In this document: piece by piece, positions 10,819 to 19,015 of the stretch | Numbering within the stretch: position 1 is the stretch's first letter | Layout: every line of letters starts with the position of its first letter | Origin: Alysiella crassa DSM 2578 | Lineage (GTDB): Bacteria > Pseudomonadota > Gammaproteobacteria > Burkholderiales > Neisseriaceae | Direction of reading: 5' to 3' | DNA length: 59,832 nucleotides | NCBI RefSeq assembly: GCF_000745955.1 | Contig: NZ_JQKH01000008.1 | Location: 1 to 59,832 of the forward strand | The notes under the pieces: generated by a model | Databases searched by the model: none | The model's input: only the letters and a program-made list of their open reading frames with translations | What the model was told of the DNA's origin: nothing | Program-made: the position numbers and the translations under genes

Positions 10819-11065
10819 AGAGTGTCCTTATTTTTCTGAATCAGTGAAACGCGCTTATTTTACACGGCTTTTCCTGTTGAAAAAACTGCACACCCGCATC
10901 TCATTTGAATCATAAAAAATTTAATCCATTCTTTTTCAGGCAGTCTGAACATTGTGTGGGCGTGAATTTGATTTTGTTGATAAAAGTGTTGCGTGTTACG
11001 CCCAAATTTTCCTGACTCCACCAAATGGCGCATAGCCAGATTATGCTAATGAATGATACTGGCTA

Positions 11066-11095
11066 TTGGATAAGCCCTCCTTTTTCGCGTACAAT
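11066..11095 (+). promoter_or_regulatory. Candidate aceE promoter
   Basis: TTGGAT (11066-11071) and TACAAT (11090-11095) with an 18-base spacer. Just upstream is an inverted repeat ATAGCCAG/CTGGCTAT that may bind a regulator. This is the best sigma-70 match seen in the 408-base gap before aceE. Confidence 0.4.
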
Positions 11096-11126
11096 AAGAC
11101 TGTTTGTTAGCACATCTCCCGTGTTG

Positions 11127-11184
11127 TATAGTGGATTATTTTGTAAACAATGGGGCAATTCTCGTTTAAATCTAATCCATTATA
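11127..11184. repeat. Shortened Correia-like element in the aceE leader
   Basis: TATAGTGGATTA (11127-11138) and TAATCCATTATA (11173-11184) are inverted with one mismatch, matching the ends of Correia elements of Neisseria, but only 58 bp apart. It would lie in the aceE 5 prime untranslated region or supply a second promoter. Confidence 0.6.
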
Positions 11185-11226
11185 GAAAATAATATTTCTA
11201 CACTAAAAATCATGGAAGGAAGACTT

Positions 11227-13914
11227 ATGTCTCAAACCTATAACTCAATGACCGACACCGACCCCATTGAAACCCAAGAATGGTTGGATTCACTGGCATC
11301 GGTTTTACAAAACGAAGGGGCAGAACGCGCCCATTTTATCTTGGAAAACTTGGTGAAATACACACGCCGCCGTGGCGTACACTTGCCTTTTGACGCAACC
11401 ACCGCTTATTTGAACACCATTCCCGTAGGTCAAGAAGCCAAATCCCCTGGCAATCACGAATTGGAACACCGCATTCGTGCCGCAATCCGTTGGAACGCGG
11501 CAGCCATGGTTTTGCGTGCAGGCAAAAAAGATTTGGAATTGGGCGGACACATTGCGTCTTTCCAATCAGCCGCCACTTTGTATGATGTCGGTTTCAACCA
11601 CTTTTGGAAAGCCAAAGGCGATGGCGAAGAAGGCGATATGGTGTTTGTACAAGGACACTCCGCCCCAGGCGTGTATGCCCGCGCCTTTATTGAAGGACGT
11701 TTGAGCGAAGAACAACTCAATAATTTCCGTCAAGAAATCGGTGGCAACGGCTTATCTTCTTATCCCCACCCCCATTTGATGCCCGATTTTTGGCAATTCC
11801 CCACCGTATCCATGGGCTTGGGTCCCTTGATGGCGATTTACCAAGCGCGTTTCTTAAAATATTTGGATTCACGCGGTTTGAGCAAAACCAAAGGTCGCAA
11901 AGTATGGTGTTTCTGTGGCGATGGCGAAATGAGCGAACCCGAATCTTTGGGCGCGATTTCATTGGCAGCGCGTGAAGGCTTGGACAATCTGATTTTTGTG
12001 ATTAACTGTAACTTGCAACGCTTGGACGGCCCTGTTCACGGCAACGGCAAAATCATTCAAGAATTTGAAGGCACATTCCGTGGCGCAGGCTGGAATGTGA
12101 TTAAAGTGATTTGGGGCAGCAAATGGGACGCACTCTTGGCGCGTGATACCAACAATGCCTTGAAACAACGCATGGAAGAAGTGGTTGATGGCGACTATCA
12201 AACCTACAAATCCAAAGACGGTGCTTATGTGCGCGAACATTTCTTCAACACGCCCGAATTGCGCGCCATGGTTGCCAATATGTCGGACGATGAAGTTTGG
12301 GCATTGAACCGTGGCGGTCATGACCCACACAAAGTTTACGCGGCTTATCATGAAGCGGTAAACAATCCCGATGGTCGCCCTACCGTGATTTTGGCAAAAA
12401 CCATCAAAGGCTACGGCATGGGCGCGTCTGGCGAAGGTCAAAACGTGGCACACCAATCCAAAAAAATGGACGTGGCATCTTTGAAACAATTCCGTACCCG
12501 TTTCAACATTCAGGTTACGGACGAGCAAATTGACAGTGGCGATTTGCCTTATTTCCGTTTCCCCGAAGACAGCGAAGAAATGCGCTATTTGCGCGAACGC
12601 CGCAATGCTTTGGGCGGCTATTTGCCACAACGCAATCCCAATACCGAAGCCTTGCCCATTCCTGCTTTGGAAGCCTTTGACGCGCAACTGCAATCAAGTG
12701 GCGAACGTGAGTTTTCTACCACCATGGCATTTGTCCGCATTTTGAATACGTTGTTGAAAGACAAGCAAATTGGCAAACGCATTGTGCCGATTGTGCCTGA
12801 TGAAAGCCGTACTTTTGGTATGGAAGGCATGTTCCGTCAATATGGCATTTGGAACTTGAAAGGTCAGCTCTACACGCCACAAGACAAAGACCAGTTGATG
12901 TTCTACAAAGAATCCATTGACGGTCAAATTTTGCAAGAGGGTATTAATGAACCCGGTGCGATGGCGGACTGGATTGCGGCAGCGACTTCTTACGCGAACA
13001 ACCGTTACGCCATGATTCCATTCTACATTTACTATTCAATGTTTGGTTTCCAACGCATTGGCGATTTGGCTTGGGCGGCTGGCGACATGCACGCACGCGG
13101 TTTCTTGATTGGCGGCACGGCTGGTCGCACCACTTTGAATGGCGAAGGCTTGCAACACGAAGACGGACACAGCCACATTCAAGCGGATTTAATCCCCAAC
13201 TGTGTGTCTTACGACCCGACTTATCAATATGAGTTGGCGGTGATTGTGCAAGACGGTTTGCGCCGCATGTATGTGGAACAAGAAGATGTGTTCTACTACT
13301 TGACCGTGATGAACGAAAACTACAAACACCCTGCCATGCCCCAACGCGCCAATATTGAACGCGATATTTTGAAAGGCATGTATTTGTTCCGCGAAGGCGG
13401 TTCAGGCAGCCTGAAAGTGCAGTTGATGGGTTCGGGCGTGATTTTGGAAGAAGTGATTCACGCTGCCGATTTATTGAAAAACGACTTTGGCGTGGAAGCC
13501 GACATTTGGTCTTGCCCATCGTTCAATTTGTTGAGCCGCGATGCGATGGAAGTGGAACGCCACAACCGTTTGCACCCCACTGGCGAGCAAAAAGTGGCAT
13601 TCGTTACCGAGCAGTTGCAAGGTCATGCGGGTCCTGTGATTGTGTCCACCGACTACATTCGCGGTTTTGCGGAGCGCATTCGTTCTGCCATTCCAAAAGA
13701 AAATGGCGAATTGGTGGTGTTGGGTACAGACGGTTTTGGTCGCAGCGACAGCCGCGCCAATTTGCGTAACTTCTTTGAAGTAGACCGCTACCACGTTGCC
13801 GTTGCCGCTTTGAACGCTTTGGCAAATCAAGGCAAATTGGACAAGAAAACCGTACAAGTGGCGATTGACAAATACGGCATTGCCACAGACGTTGAGCCAA
13901 GCTGGAAACGTTAA
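11227..13914 (+). CDS. aceE: Pyruvate dehydrogenase E1 component
   Basis: The thiamine-diphosphate-dependent E1 decarboxylates pyruvate and passes the acetyl group to the lipoyl arms of E2. The 895 residues match homodimeric E1 (887 in E. coli). Visible marks are HFILENLVKYTRRRGVHLPF, the TPP-binding GDGEMSEPESLGAISLAAREGLDNLIFVINCNLQRLDG and the C-terminal DGFGRSD. The start at 11227 (MSQTYN) follows GGAAGGAAG at ideal spacing; the upstream in-frame ATG at 11212 lies on that Shine-Dalgarno. An internal uptake sequence encodes SGSLK. aceF follows about 1.1 kb downstream. Confidence 0.97.
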   Translation: MSQTYNSMTDTDPIETQEWLDSLASVLQNEGAERAHFILENLVKYTRRRGVHLPFDATTAYLNTIPVGQEAKSPGNHELEHRIRAAIRWNAAAMVLRAGKKDLELGGHIASFQSAATLYDVGFNHFWKAKGDGEEGDMVFVQGHSAPGVYARAFIEGRLSEEQLNNFRQEIGGNGLSSYPHPHLMPDFWQFPTVSMGLGPLMAIYQARFLKYLDSRGLSKTKGRKVWCFCGDGEMSEPESLGAISLAAREGLDNLIFVINCNLQRLDGPVHGNGKIIQEFEGTFRGAGWNVIKVIWGSKWDALLARDTNNALKQRMEEVVDGDYQTYKSKDGAYVREHFFNTPELRAMVANMSDDEVWALNRGGHDPHKVYAAYHEAVNNPDGRPTVILAKTIKGYGMGASGEGQNVAHQSKKMDVASLKQFRTRFNIQVTDEQIDSGDLPYFRFPEDSEEMRYLRERRNALGGYLPQRNPNTEALPIPALEAFDAQLQSSGEREFSTTMAFVRILNTLLKDKQIGKRIVPIVPDESRTFGMEGMFRQYGIWNLKGQLYTPQDKDQLMFYKESIDGQILQEGINEPGAMADWIAAATSYANNRYAMIPFYIYYSMFGFQRIGDLAWAAGDMHARGFLIGGTAGRTTLNGEGLQHEDGHSHIQADLIPNCVSYDPTYQYELAVIVQDGLRRMYVEQEDVFYYLTVMNENYKHPAMPQRANIERDILKGMYLFREGGSGSLKVQLMGSGVILEEVIHAADLLKNDFGVEADIWSCPSFNLLSRDAMEVERHNRLHPTGEQKVAFVTEQLQGHAGPVIVSTDYIRGFAERIRSAIPKENGELVVLGTDGFGRSDSRANLRNFFEVDRYHVAVAALNALANQGKLDKKTVQVAIDKYGIATDVEPSWKR

Positions 13915-13946
13915 TTGGCGTGTTCAGGCAGCCTGAAAGTCTTTTC

Positions 13947-13983
13947 TTGCCCTCCCCCTCATTTGGGGAGGGCTGGGAAGAGA
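13947..13983. repeat. Half copy of the CCCTCTCC-type repeat
   Basis: CCCTCCCCCTCATTTGGGGAGGG forms one hairpin of the family. It sits between aceE and vapB next to an uptake sequence and could also attenuate read-through from aceE. Confidence 0.55.
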
Positions 13984-14005
13984 CAAAATCCAATAGGAGG
14001 CAAAA

Positions 14006-14212
14006 ATGGTCATTGATTTACCGCCACATATTGAGCAAATGGTTTTGAATCAAGCACTTGCCAGAAACATCAGCGTGAGTGCTTTGATTGAGCAATGGGC
14101 AAAACAGGACGATATGTTATTGATTGATTTTTTTAAACAAAATCCACCAATAGACGCATTTGCCGACATTGACCCTGTTGCCTATCAAAGGGCGGTGCGC
14201 GATGAATGGTAA
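14006..14212 (+). CDS. VapB-type antitoxin
   Basis: A 68-residue acidic protein directly upstream of and overlapping a PIN-domain toxin. The N-terminus (VIDLPPHIEQMVLNQALARNISVSALIEQW) looks like a ribbon-helix-helix DNA-binding segment, and the acidic C-terminal half would wrap the toxin. Translation has a strong AGGAGG ribosome site eight bases before the ATG. The last 11 bases overlap the toxin gene, the standard arrangement. It should bind and neutralise the toxin and repress the pair. Assignment rests on size, position and motif style. Confidence 0.7.
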   Translation: MVIDLPPHIEQMVLNQALARNISVSALIEQWAKQDDMLLIDFFKQNPPIDAFADIDPVAYQRAVRDEW

Positions 14213-14579
14213 ACGTTATTTGTTGGATACCTGTACGCTGATTGGGCTGCAAAAACAAAGTCCTGAAAGTGTGGCATTATTAGCAGAAAAAGGCGTTTAT
14301 TTATCGCAATGCGGTATTAGTGTGATTACTTATATTGAATTTGTGGGATTTCATGGCGCAGACAAAGCCACATCGCAACATCTGATGGCAATCGCCCAGC
14401 GTTTTACGCAATTTCCGATTTCCAATGAAATCCGTGACTTGGCAATCGCTTTGCGCCAGCACCACAAAATCAAATTGCCTGATACACTGATTTTGGCAAC
14501 CGCCAAAGCGCACAATTTGACCCTATTAACGCTTGATGAGAAACTGGCTAGAATTTATCAACAAACGGATTTAATTTGA
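14202..14579 (+). CDS. PIN-domain VapC-like ribonuclease toxin
   Basis: A 125-residue PIN-domain protein, predicted to be a Mg-dependent endoribonuclease. The acidic active-site residues are in place: Asp9 in YLLDTCTLIG, Glu46 in ITYIEFVG, Asp93 in KLPDTLILATA and Asp112 in LLTLDEKLA. Its start at 14202 overlaps the antitoxin by 11 bases, which couples their translation. The pair lies between aceE and aceF. The RNA target is unknown, and no lesion is visible. Confidence 0.82.
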   Translation: MNGKRYLLDTCTLIGLQKQSPESVALLAEKGVYLSQCGISVITYIEFVGFHGADKATSQHLMAIAQRFTQFPISNEIRDLAIALRQHHKIKLPDTLILATAKAHNLTLLTLDEKLARIYQQTDLI

Positions 14580-14713
14580 TGAAAAAATGGCTTTTAATCA
14601 TGGGCATATTGATGATTTTATTCGGTGCTTACGGCTTGATTTTTGACGACAAAGACCATTGTTTGGATTATGGCGGTTCGTATAACGCGCAAACCAAGCA
14701 ATGTGAAAAATAG
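14579..14713 (+). CDS. Small single-pass peptide with Cys pair
   Basis: A 44-residue peptide whose ATG overlaps the toxin stop codon (TGATG), so it is probably translated with vapBC. It has a basic start (MKKW), one hydrophobic helix (LLIMGILMILFGAYGLIF) and a short polar tail, DDKDHCLDYGGSYNAQTKQCEK, with two cysteines. The tail pattern (D-C-L-x-x-G-G-x-x-N...C) recalls small periplasmic or lipoprotein-like peptides of Neisseriaceae. The function is unknown. It resembles the next small gene loosely. Confidence 0.5.
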   Translation: MKKWLLIMGILMILFGAYGLIFDDKDHCLDYGGSYNAQTKQCEK

Positions 14714-14783
14714 TTTTTACGTCAAAAAATCAATTTTCAGGCAGCCTGAAAAATGACCCAACATTATTTTAGGGGGAAACAAG

Positions 14784-14897
14784 ATGTTACGTTTATTACT
14801 GATTGGTAGTTTGTGTTTTACACTTATTGCTTGCACAGAACATCGCCCTGATTGTCTCCAACATCAAGGTACAATGAAATTATGCGGTTGTTGTTGA
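14784..14897 (+). CDS. Tiny Cys-rich lipoprotein
   Basis: A 37-residue product with a good ribosome site (AGGGGGAAACAAG before the ATG) and a lipoprotein signal, [17 protein letters not shown], giving a lipobox LIAC with Cys17. The mature part is only [20 protein letters not shown] after the lipid-bearing Cys, with four more cysteines. The DCL..xG pattern echoes the preceding 44-residue peptide, so the two may be related. Function unknown. Confidence 0.5.
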   Translation: MLRLLLIGSLCFTLIACTEHRPDCLQHQGTMKLCGCC

Positions 14898-15010
14898 GCT
14901 TAAATCAGTTTATTCGTTCAGGATTGGCAGAACATTATTGGCAACACGGCAAATGTTTCAGGCAGCCTGAACGCATCATTCCCCCATTTAAACAAAAAGA
15001 AAGTCAAATC

Positions 15011-16657
15011 ATGAGTTTAATTGAAATCAAAGTCCCCGACATCGGTGGACACAGCAACGTGGACGTGATTGCGGTTGAAGTCAAAGAGGGCGACACCATC
15101 GCACTTGACCAAACGCTCATCACTTTGGAAACCGACAAAGCCACCATGGACGTGCCTGCGGACGCGGCTGGTGTGGTGAAAGAATTGCGCGTGAAAGTGG
15201 GCGACAAAGTCTCCGAAGGCAGCGTGATTGTGTTGGTGGAAGCAGCGAGCCAAACCGAAACCGCACCACAAGCGGCTGAAAAACCAGCAGAAACACCTGC
15301 GCCCAGCGTTCAGGCAGCCGCGCCACAAGCTGCGGCAAGCGCAACGCAAAAAGTGGAAGTACCCGACATTGGCGGACACAGCAATGTGGACGTGATTGCG
15401 GTAGAAATCAAAGTGGGCGACACCATCGCGCTTGACCAAACGCTCATCACTTTGGAAACCGACAAAGCCACGATGGACGTACCCAGCACGGCGGCTGGCG
15501 TGGTAACGGCTTTGCACGTTAAGGTGGGCGACAAGGTTTCGCAAGGCACGGTGATTGTGGAAGTGTCAGGCGGTGCGCCTGTGGCGGAATCTGCACCACA
15601 AGCAGCCACCAAACAGGAAACCGCACCCGTTCAGGCTGCCGCGCCTGCGCCACAAGCCCCTGCTCCATCTGCACCACAAGTTCAACAAAATCAACCTGTT
15701 GCTGCTTATGGCGCGGTAAACGAGGCGGCATTTGCCAAAGCCCACGCTGGTCCTTCCACACGCAAATTGGCGCGTGAATTGGGCGTGGATTTGGGCTTGG
15801 TCAAAGGCACGGGCGCGAAAAATCGCATTACCGCAGAAGACGTGAAAGCCTTTGTGAAAGGCGTGATGCAAAACGGTGGCGCGAGCGTTCAGGCAGCCCC
15901 TGCGGCAGCGAGCTTGGGTGGCGGTTTGGATTTGTTGCCTTGGCCCAAAATTGATTTCAGCAAATTTGGCGAAATTGAAGTGAAAGAATTGAGCCGAATC
16001 AAGAAAATTTCAGGTCAAAACCTGTCGCGCAACTGGGTGATGATTCCCCACGTTACCGTGAACGAAGACGCGGACATGACGGAATTGGAAACTTTCCGCC
16101 AACAACTCAACAAAGAATGGGAAAAAGCGGGCGTGAAAGTGTCGCCTTTGGCGTTCATCATCAAAGCGTCTGTGAGCGCGTTGCAAGCTTTCCCTGAATT
16201 TAACTCGTCTTTGGACGGCGACAACCTGATTTTGAAAAAATACTACAACATCGGTTTCGCGGCAGACACGCCAAACGGTTTGGTTGTGCCTGTGATTAAA
16301 GACGTGGACAAAAAAGGCATTAAGGAAATTTCCATTGAATTGACCGAATTGTCCAAAAAAGCCCGCGAAGGCAAATTGAAACCGCAAGAAATGCAAGGCG
16401 CGTGTTTCACGATTTCCAGCTTGGGCGGCATTGGCGGCACCAGCTTCACGCCGATTGTGAATGCCCCCGAAGTGGCGATTTTGGGCGTGTGCAAATCGCA
16501 AATGAAACCCGTGTGGAATGGCAAGGAATTTGAGCCACGTTTGATGTGTCCGTTGAGTTTGTCGTTTGACCACCGCGTGATTGATGGCGCGGCAGGTATG
16601 CGTTTTGCGGTTTACATGGCGAATTTGTTGAAAGACTTCCGCCGCGTGATTTTGTGA
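15011..16657 (+). CDS. aceF: Pyruvate dehydrogenase E2, dihydrolipoyl acetyltransferase
   Basis: Transfers the acetyl group from lipoamide to CoA. The 548 residues hold two lipoyl domains, each with [10 protein letters not shown] (lipoylated Lys43 and Lys152), separated by Ala/Pro-rich linkers. A peripheral subunit-binding domain follows near 247-285 ([22 protein letters not shown]), then the catalytic domain with DHRVIDG (His521, Asp525). The frame is open upstream to 14852, but ATG 15011 ([14 protein letters not shown]) matches the family start. The two lipoyl domains are highly alike at DNA level too. The E3 gene is not in the window. Confidence 0.96.
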   Translation: MSLIEIKVPDIGGHSNVDVIAVEVKEGDTIALDQTLITLETDKATMDVPADAAGVVKELRVKVGDKVSEGSVIVLVEAASQTETAPQAAEKPAETPAPSVQAAAPQAAASATQKVEVPDIGGHSNVDVIAVEIKVGDTIALDQTLITLETDKATMDVPSTAAGVVTALHVKVGDKVSQGTVIVEVSGGAPVAESAPQAATKQETAPVQAAAPAPQAPAPSAPQVQQNQPVAAYGAVNEAAFAKAHAGPSTRKLARELGVDLGLVKGTGAKNRITAEDVKAFVKGVMQNGGASVQAAPAAASLGGGLDLLPWPKIDFSKFGEIEVKELSRIKKISGQNLSRNWVMIPHVTVNEDADMTELETFRQQLNKEWEKAGVKVSPLAFIIKASVSALQAFPEFNSSLDGDNLILKKYYNIGFAADTPNGLVVPVIKDVDKKGIKEISIELTELSKKAREGKLKPQEMQGACFTISSLGGIGGTSFTPIVNAPEVAILGVCKSQMKPVWNGKEFEPRLMCPLSLSFDHRVIDGAAGMRFAVYMANLLKDFRRVIL

Positions 16658-16673
16658 TGGTTTAATTAAAATA

Positions 16674-16705
16674 AGGCAGCCTGAAAGTGTGTTTTCAGGC
16701 TGCCT
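16674..16705. terminator. Paired uptake-sequence terminator after aceF
   Basis: AGGCAGCCTGAAA (16674-16686) and TTTCAGGCTGCCT (16693-16705) form a 13-bp stem with a 6-base loop and a T-rich tail, ending the pyruvate dehydrogenase locus. Confidence 0.75.
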
Positions 16706-16733
16706 GTTATTTATTTTTATTGATATTGATAAA

Positions 16734-17216
16734 ATGATTTGGCAAATACATTTCCCTTTATTAAATAATGATTTATTTGAACTTGCCAGCAGCCAATCGC
16801 TGACGGCGGCTTTGTCGGATTTGGGCGATTTTGCGGTGCAATTGGATTATTTGGGTGTGGAGAATGCGCCCGATTGGTTTCATGATTTCAGGCTGCCTGA
16901 AAATGTGTTTACGCGCCGCGTAACGCTGCATTTGGACAACACGGCGGTGGTTCATGCCCAAAGTGTTTGCACGGTGGATTCGCGTTGGCGCGATGTGCTA
17001 GATTGTGGCACCTCGCCATTGGGGGCGATTTTGTTTTCAGGCAGCCTGAACATCGCGCGCAGCCCAATTGAATTTACCACGCCGCCTGATTATGTGTTGG
17101 CGCGGCGGTCGTGGTTTGAGTGGGGCGGCGAGCGTTTGTATTTGGTGGAATGTTTTTTGCCGCAAATTGCAAATTTCAGCAAAAAAAGTTCGCGTGCTAG
17201 TTCAAAATCCGTATAA
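16734..17216 (+). CDS. ubiC: Chorismate pyruvate-lyase
   Basis: Removes pyruvate from chorismate to give 4-hydroxybenzoate, the first committed step of ubiquinone synthesis. The 160-residue length fits UbiC (about 165). Recognisable blocks are FTRRVTLHLDNTAVVHAQSVC, TSPLGAILFSGSLNIARSPIEF and the C-terminal ARRSWFEWGGERLYLVECFLP, where Glu of VECFLP corresponds to the catalytic Glu. Start 16734 (MIWQIHF) is preferred over the upstream 16689, which reads through an uptake sequence. Two internal uptake sequences encode FRLPEN and SGSLN. Confidence 0.82.
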   Translation: MIWQIHFPLLNNDLFELASSQSLTAALSDLGDFAVQLDYLGVENAPDWFHDFRLPENVFTRRVTLHLDNTAVVHAQSVCTVDSRWRDVLDCGTSPLGAILFSGSLNIARSPIEFTTPPDYVLARRSWFEWGGERLYLVECFLPQIANFSKKSSRASSKSV

Positions 17217-17217
17217 T
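17212..17217 (+). promoter_or_regulatory. ybaB -10 box
   Basis: A consensus TATAAT in the context ccgTATAATca, overlapping the ubiC stop. No good -35 was seen. It would give a 65-base leader ahead of ybaB. Confidence 0.4.
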
Positions 17218-17286
17218 CATTGTTTTGTTTTCAGGCTGTCTGAAACACGCGCAGCCATCACATTCACAAGTTCACAAGGAAAAAAT

Positions 17287-17622
17287 ATGTTCGGCAAAGC
17301 AGGACTCGGTGGCTTAATGCAACAAGCCCAAAAAATGCAAGAAAATATGAAAAAAGCCCAAGCAGAATTGGCACAAACCGAAGTTTTGGGACAGGCGGGC
17401 AATGGCTTGGTTAAAGTAACGGCAACGTGTAACCATGTTGTGCATAAAATTGACATCAATCAAGAGCTGATTGCGCAAGCGTCAGACGATAAAGAAATGC
17501 TGGAAGACTTGATTTTGGCAGCCATTCAAGACGCGTACGACAAGGCGGAAGATTTGACTTCATCGCGCATGTCGCAATTTACCGCAGGTTTGCCAGCAGG
17601 CATGGGCGATTTCTTTAAATAA
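17287..17622 (+). CDS. ybaB: YbaB/EbfC nucleoid-associated protein
   Basis: A 111-residue DNA-binding protein of the YbaB/EbfC family, which forms tweezer-like dimers and is often linked to recombination genes such as recR. It shows GGLMQQAQKMQENMKKAQAELA (the N-terminal helix), VKVTATCNHVVHKIDI and the C-terminal DAYDKAEDLTSSRMSQFTAGLPAGMGDFFK. ATG 17287 follows ACAAGGAAAAAAT. The neighbouring recR or dnaX seen in many genomes is absent here. Confidence 0.92.
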   Translation: MFGKAGLGGLMQQAQKMQENMKKAQAELAQTEVLGQAGNGLVKVTATCNHVVHKIDINQELIAQASDDKEMLEDLILAAIQDAYDKAEDLTSSRMSQFTAGLPAGMGDFFK

Positions 17623-17709
17623 TTCAGGCAGCCTGGAAATGATTTTTTCGGGCGACTTGTTTATTTGCAGTAATTTTATTAACCCTTTAATTTTGATAAG
17701 GAAACTATT

Positions 17710-18171
17710 ATGGGTATTTTTGATTTTGCCAAAGAAATTGGCGATAAAATCTTCAACCGCACCGAAGAACCTGTTGCGCCTACCGAGCCAGCCGCGCAAG
17801 AAATTGCCAATCAATTGTTGGCGCGTATCCAAGAAAACGCCACCATTGCAGGCTTGACCGTGAACTACAACGGTGATACCGACACTGTAGAAATCACAGG
17901 CACCGCCGCCAGCCAAGCCGAGCGCGAAAAAGCAATTTTGGCAGCAGGCAATGTGCAGCATGTTGCCAAAGTGATTGACCACATCACCGTGCAAGAGCCA
18001 GCACCTGAATCACGCATGTACACCGTGAAATCAGGCGACACCTTGTCTAAAATCGCCAAAGAAATGTACGGCAATGCCAATGAGTACAACAAAATTTTTG
18101 AAGCGAATCGCCCCTTGTTGTCTCACCCTGACAAAATTTACCCAGGTCAAGTATTGCGTATTCCTGACTAA
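17710..18171 (+). CDS. kbp: BON-LysM protein (Kbp/YgaU-like)
   Basis: A 153-residue protein of the Kbp (YgaU) type, a cytoplasmic potassium-binding protein in E. coli. The N-terminus MGIFDFAKEIGDKIF matches the family. A BON domain spans about 35-95 (GLTVNYNGDTDTVEITGTAASQAEREKAILAAGNVQHVAKV) and a LysM domain about 104-152 (YTVKSGDTLSKIAKEMYG...IYPGQVLRIP). There is no signal peptide. Start codon preceded by AAGGAAACTATT. Confidence 0.88.
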   Translation: MGIFDFAKEIGDKIFNRTEEPVAPTEPAAQEIANQLLARIQENATIAGLTVNYNGDTDTVEITGTAASQAEREKAILAAGNVQHVAKVIDHITVQEPAPESRMYTVKSGDTLSKIAKEMYGNANEYNKIFEANRPLLSHPDKIYPGQVLRIPD

Positions 18172-18210
18172 TATTTAATGATTTAATTTAAACATTGGTT
18201 CAAAAAATTG

Positions 18211-18241
18211 GGCAGCCTGAAAAATCACTTTTCAGGCTGCC
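18211..18241. terminator. Paired uptake-sequence terminator, convergent
   Basis: GGCAGCCTGAAAA and TTTTCAGGCTGCC form a 13-bp stem with a short loop between the convergent kbp and hydrolase genes, serving both. Confidence 0.7.
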
Positions 18242-18319
18242 TTACTTTACGTTTCTATTTAGTCTATCTCTTATTCAGTCATTAAAATAATCAAACAATT
18301 TTTTAGCTATCCAATAATA

Positions 18320-18820
18320 TTATGCGTAATTTTTAAATTTCTTGAAGTTGCGTAAAGTGAAAAATTGATGACGACCAATTTTCACGCCTTTTACTGCGCG
18401 GGGTGCAGGAGTTACACCATTTGATGAGAAAAACAATGCACCGCGAGTAACATCTTTGGGTTTGCCTTCCTTGTATTCACGATACAAGGTGTGGGCTAAC
18501 TTGTGAATACGCTTATGGCGTTTTTGTGAGTAAACCCGATTTTTGCGCAATTTCAGGTTATGCACCCATTGAAATTGTCCGCGTTCACGAATCACACCGC
18601 ACACGGTGCGTGGATAAATGCCTGAACGCATTCGGTTAATAATCACATTCCCCACAGCGACTTTGCCGCGATAGGGTTCGCCTTGTGCTTCATAGAAAAT
18701 CGCCGTTGCCATACAATTTACTTCGCGCTGGTAGTGGCTGCTTTGCTGCTTGGCAGCGTGTGAAGGCAGCGCGAAGAGAATCGAGAACAAGGCGAAGATT
18801 AAGTAAAAATACTTCTTCAT
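18320..18820 (-). CDS. SleB-type cell wall hydrolase
   Basis: A 166-residue secreted protein of the Hydrolase_2/SleB family, predicted to cut peptidoglycan. A signal peptide (MKKYFYLIFALFSILFALPSHA) precedes the conserved core: NCMATAIFYEAQGEPYRGKVAVGNVIINRM, with the catalytic Glu in YEAQGE, and VCGVIRERGQFQW. A long basic stretch (LRKNRVYSQKRHKRIHKL) lies in the second half. The bond cleaved is not deducible from sequence. Confidence 0.87.
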   Translation of the reverse strand: MKKYFYLIFALFSILFALPSHAAKQQSSHYQREVNCMATAIFYEAQGEPYRGKVAVGNVIINRMRSGIYPRTVCGVIRERGQFQWVHNLKLRKNRVYSQKRHKRIHKLAHTLYREYKEGKPKDVTRGALFFSSNGVTPAPRAVKGVKIGRHQFFTLRNFKKFKNYA

Positions 18821-19015
18821 TTGTGTTTACGTTCCTCGTAAAAATTGAACATTTTTTTAGGCAGACTGAAGTGTTCAGACTGCCTAAACCATATTTACAA
18901 CATTAGAAGTCGCGCATTCTAAAATTAAAATTGTGTGAAGTCAAGCAGTTCTATTTTCAGGCTGCCTGAAAACCAGTAAAATACCGCTCCACACCTTTAC
19001 AGAACAGGATAAATC

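Noticed and set aside
15017-15544. Direct repeat in aceF
   Set aside because: It reflects the two lipoyl domains of the protein and needs no mobile-element explanation.
18857-18888. Inverted AGGCAGACTGAA/TTCAGACTGCCT pair as a separate regulatory site
   Set aside because: It is a degenerate uptake-sequence pair between divergent genes and has no other distinguishing feature.
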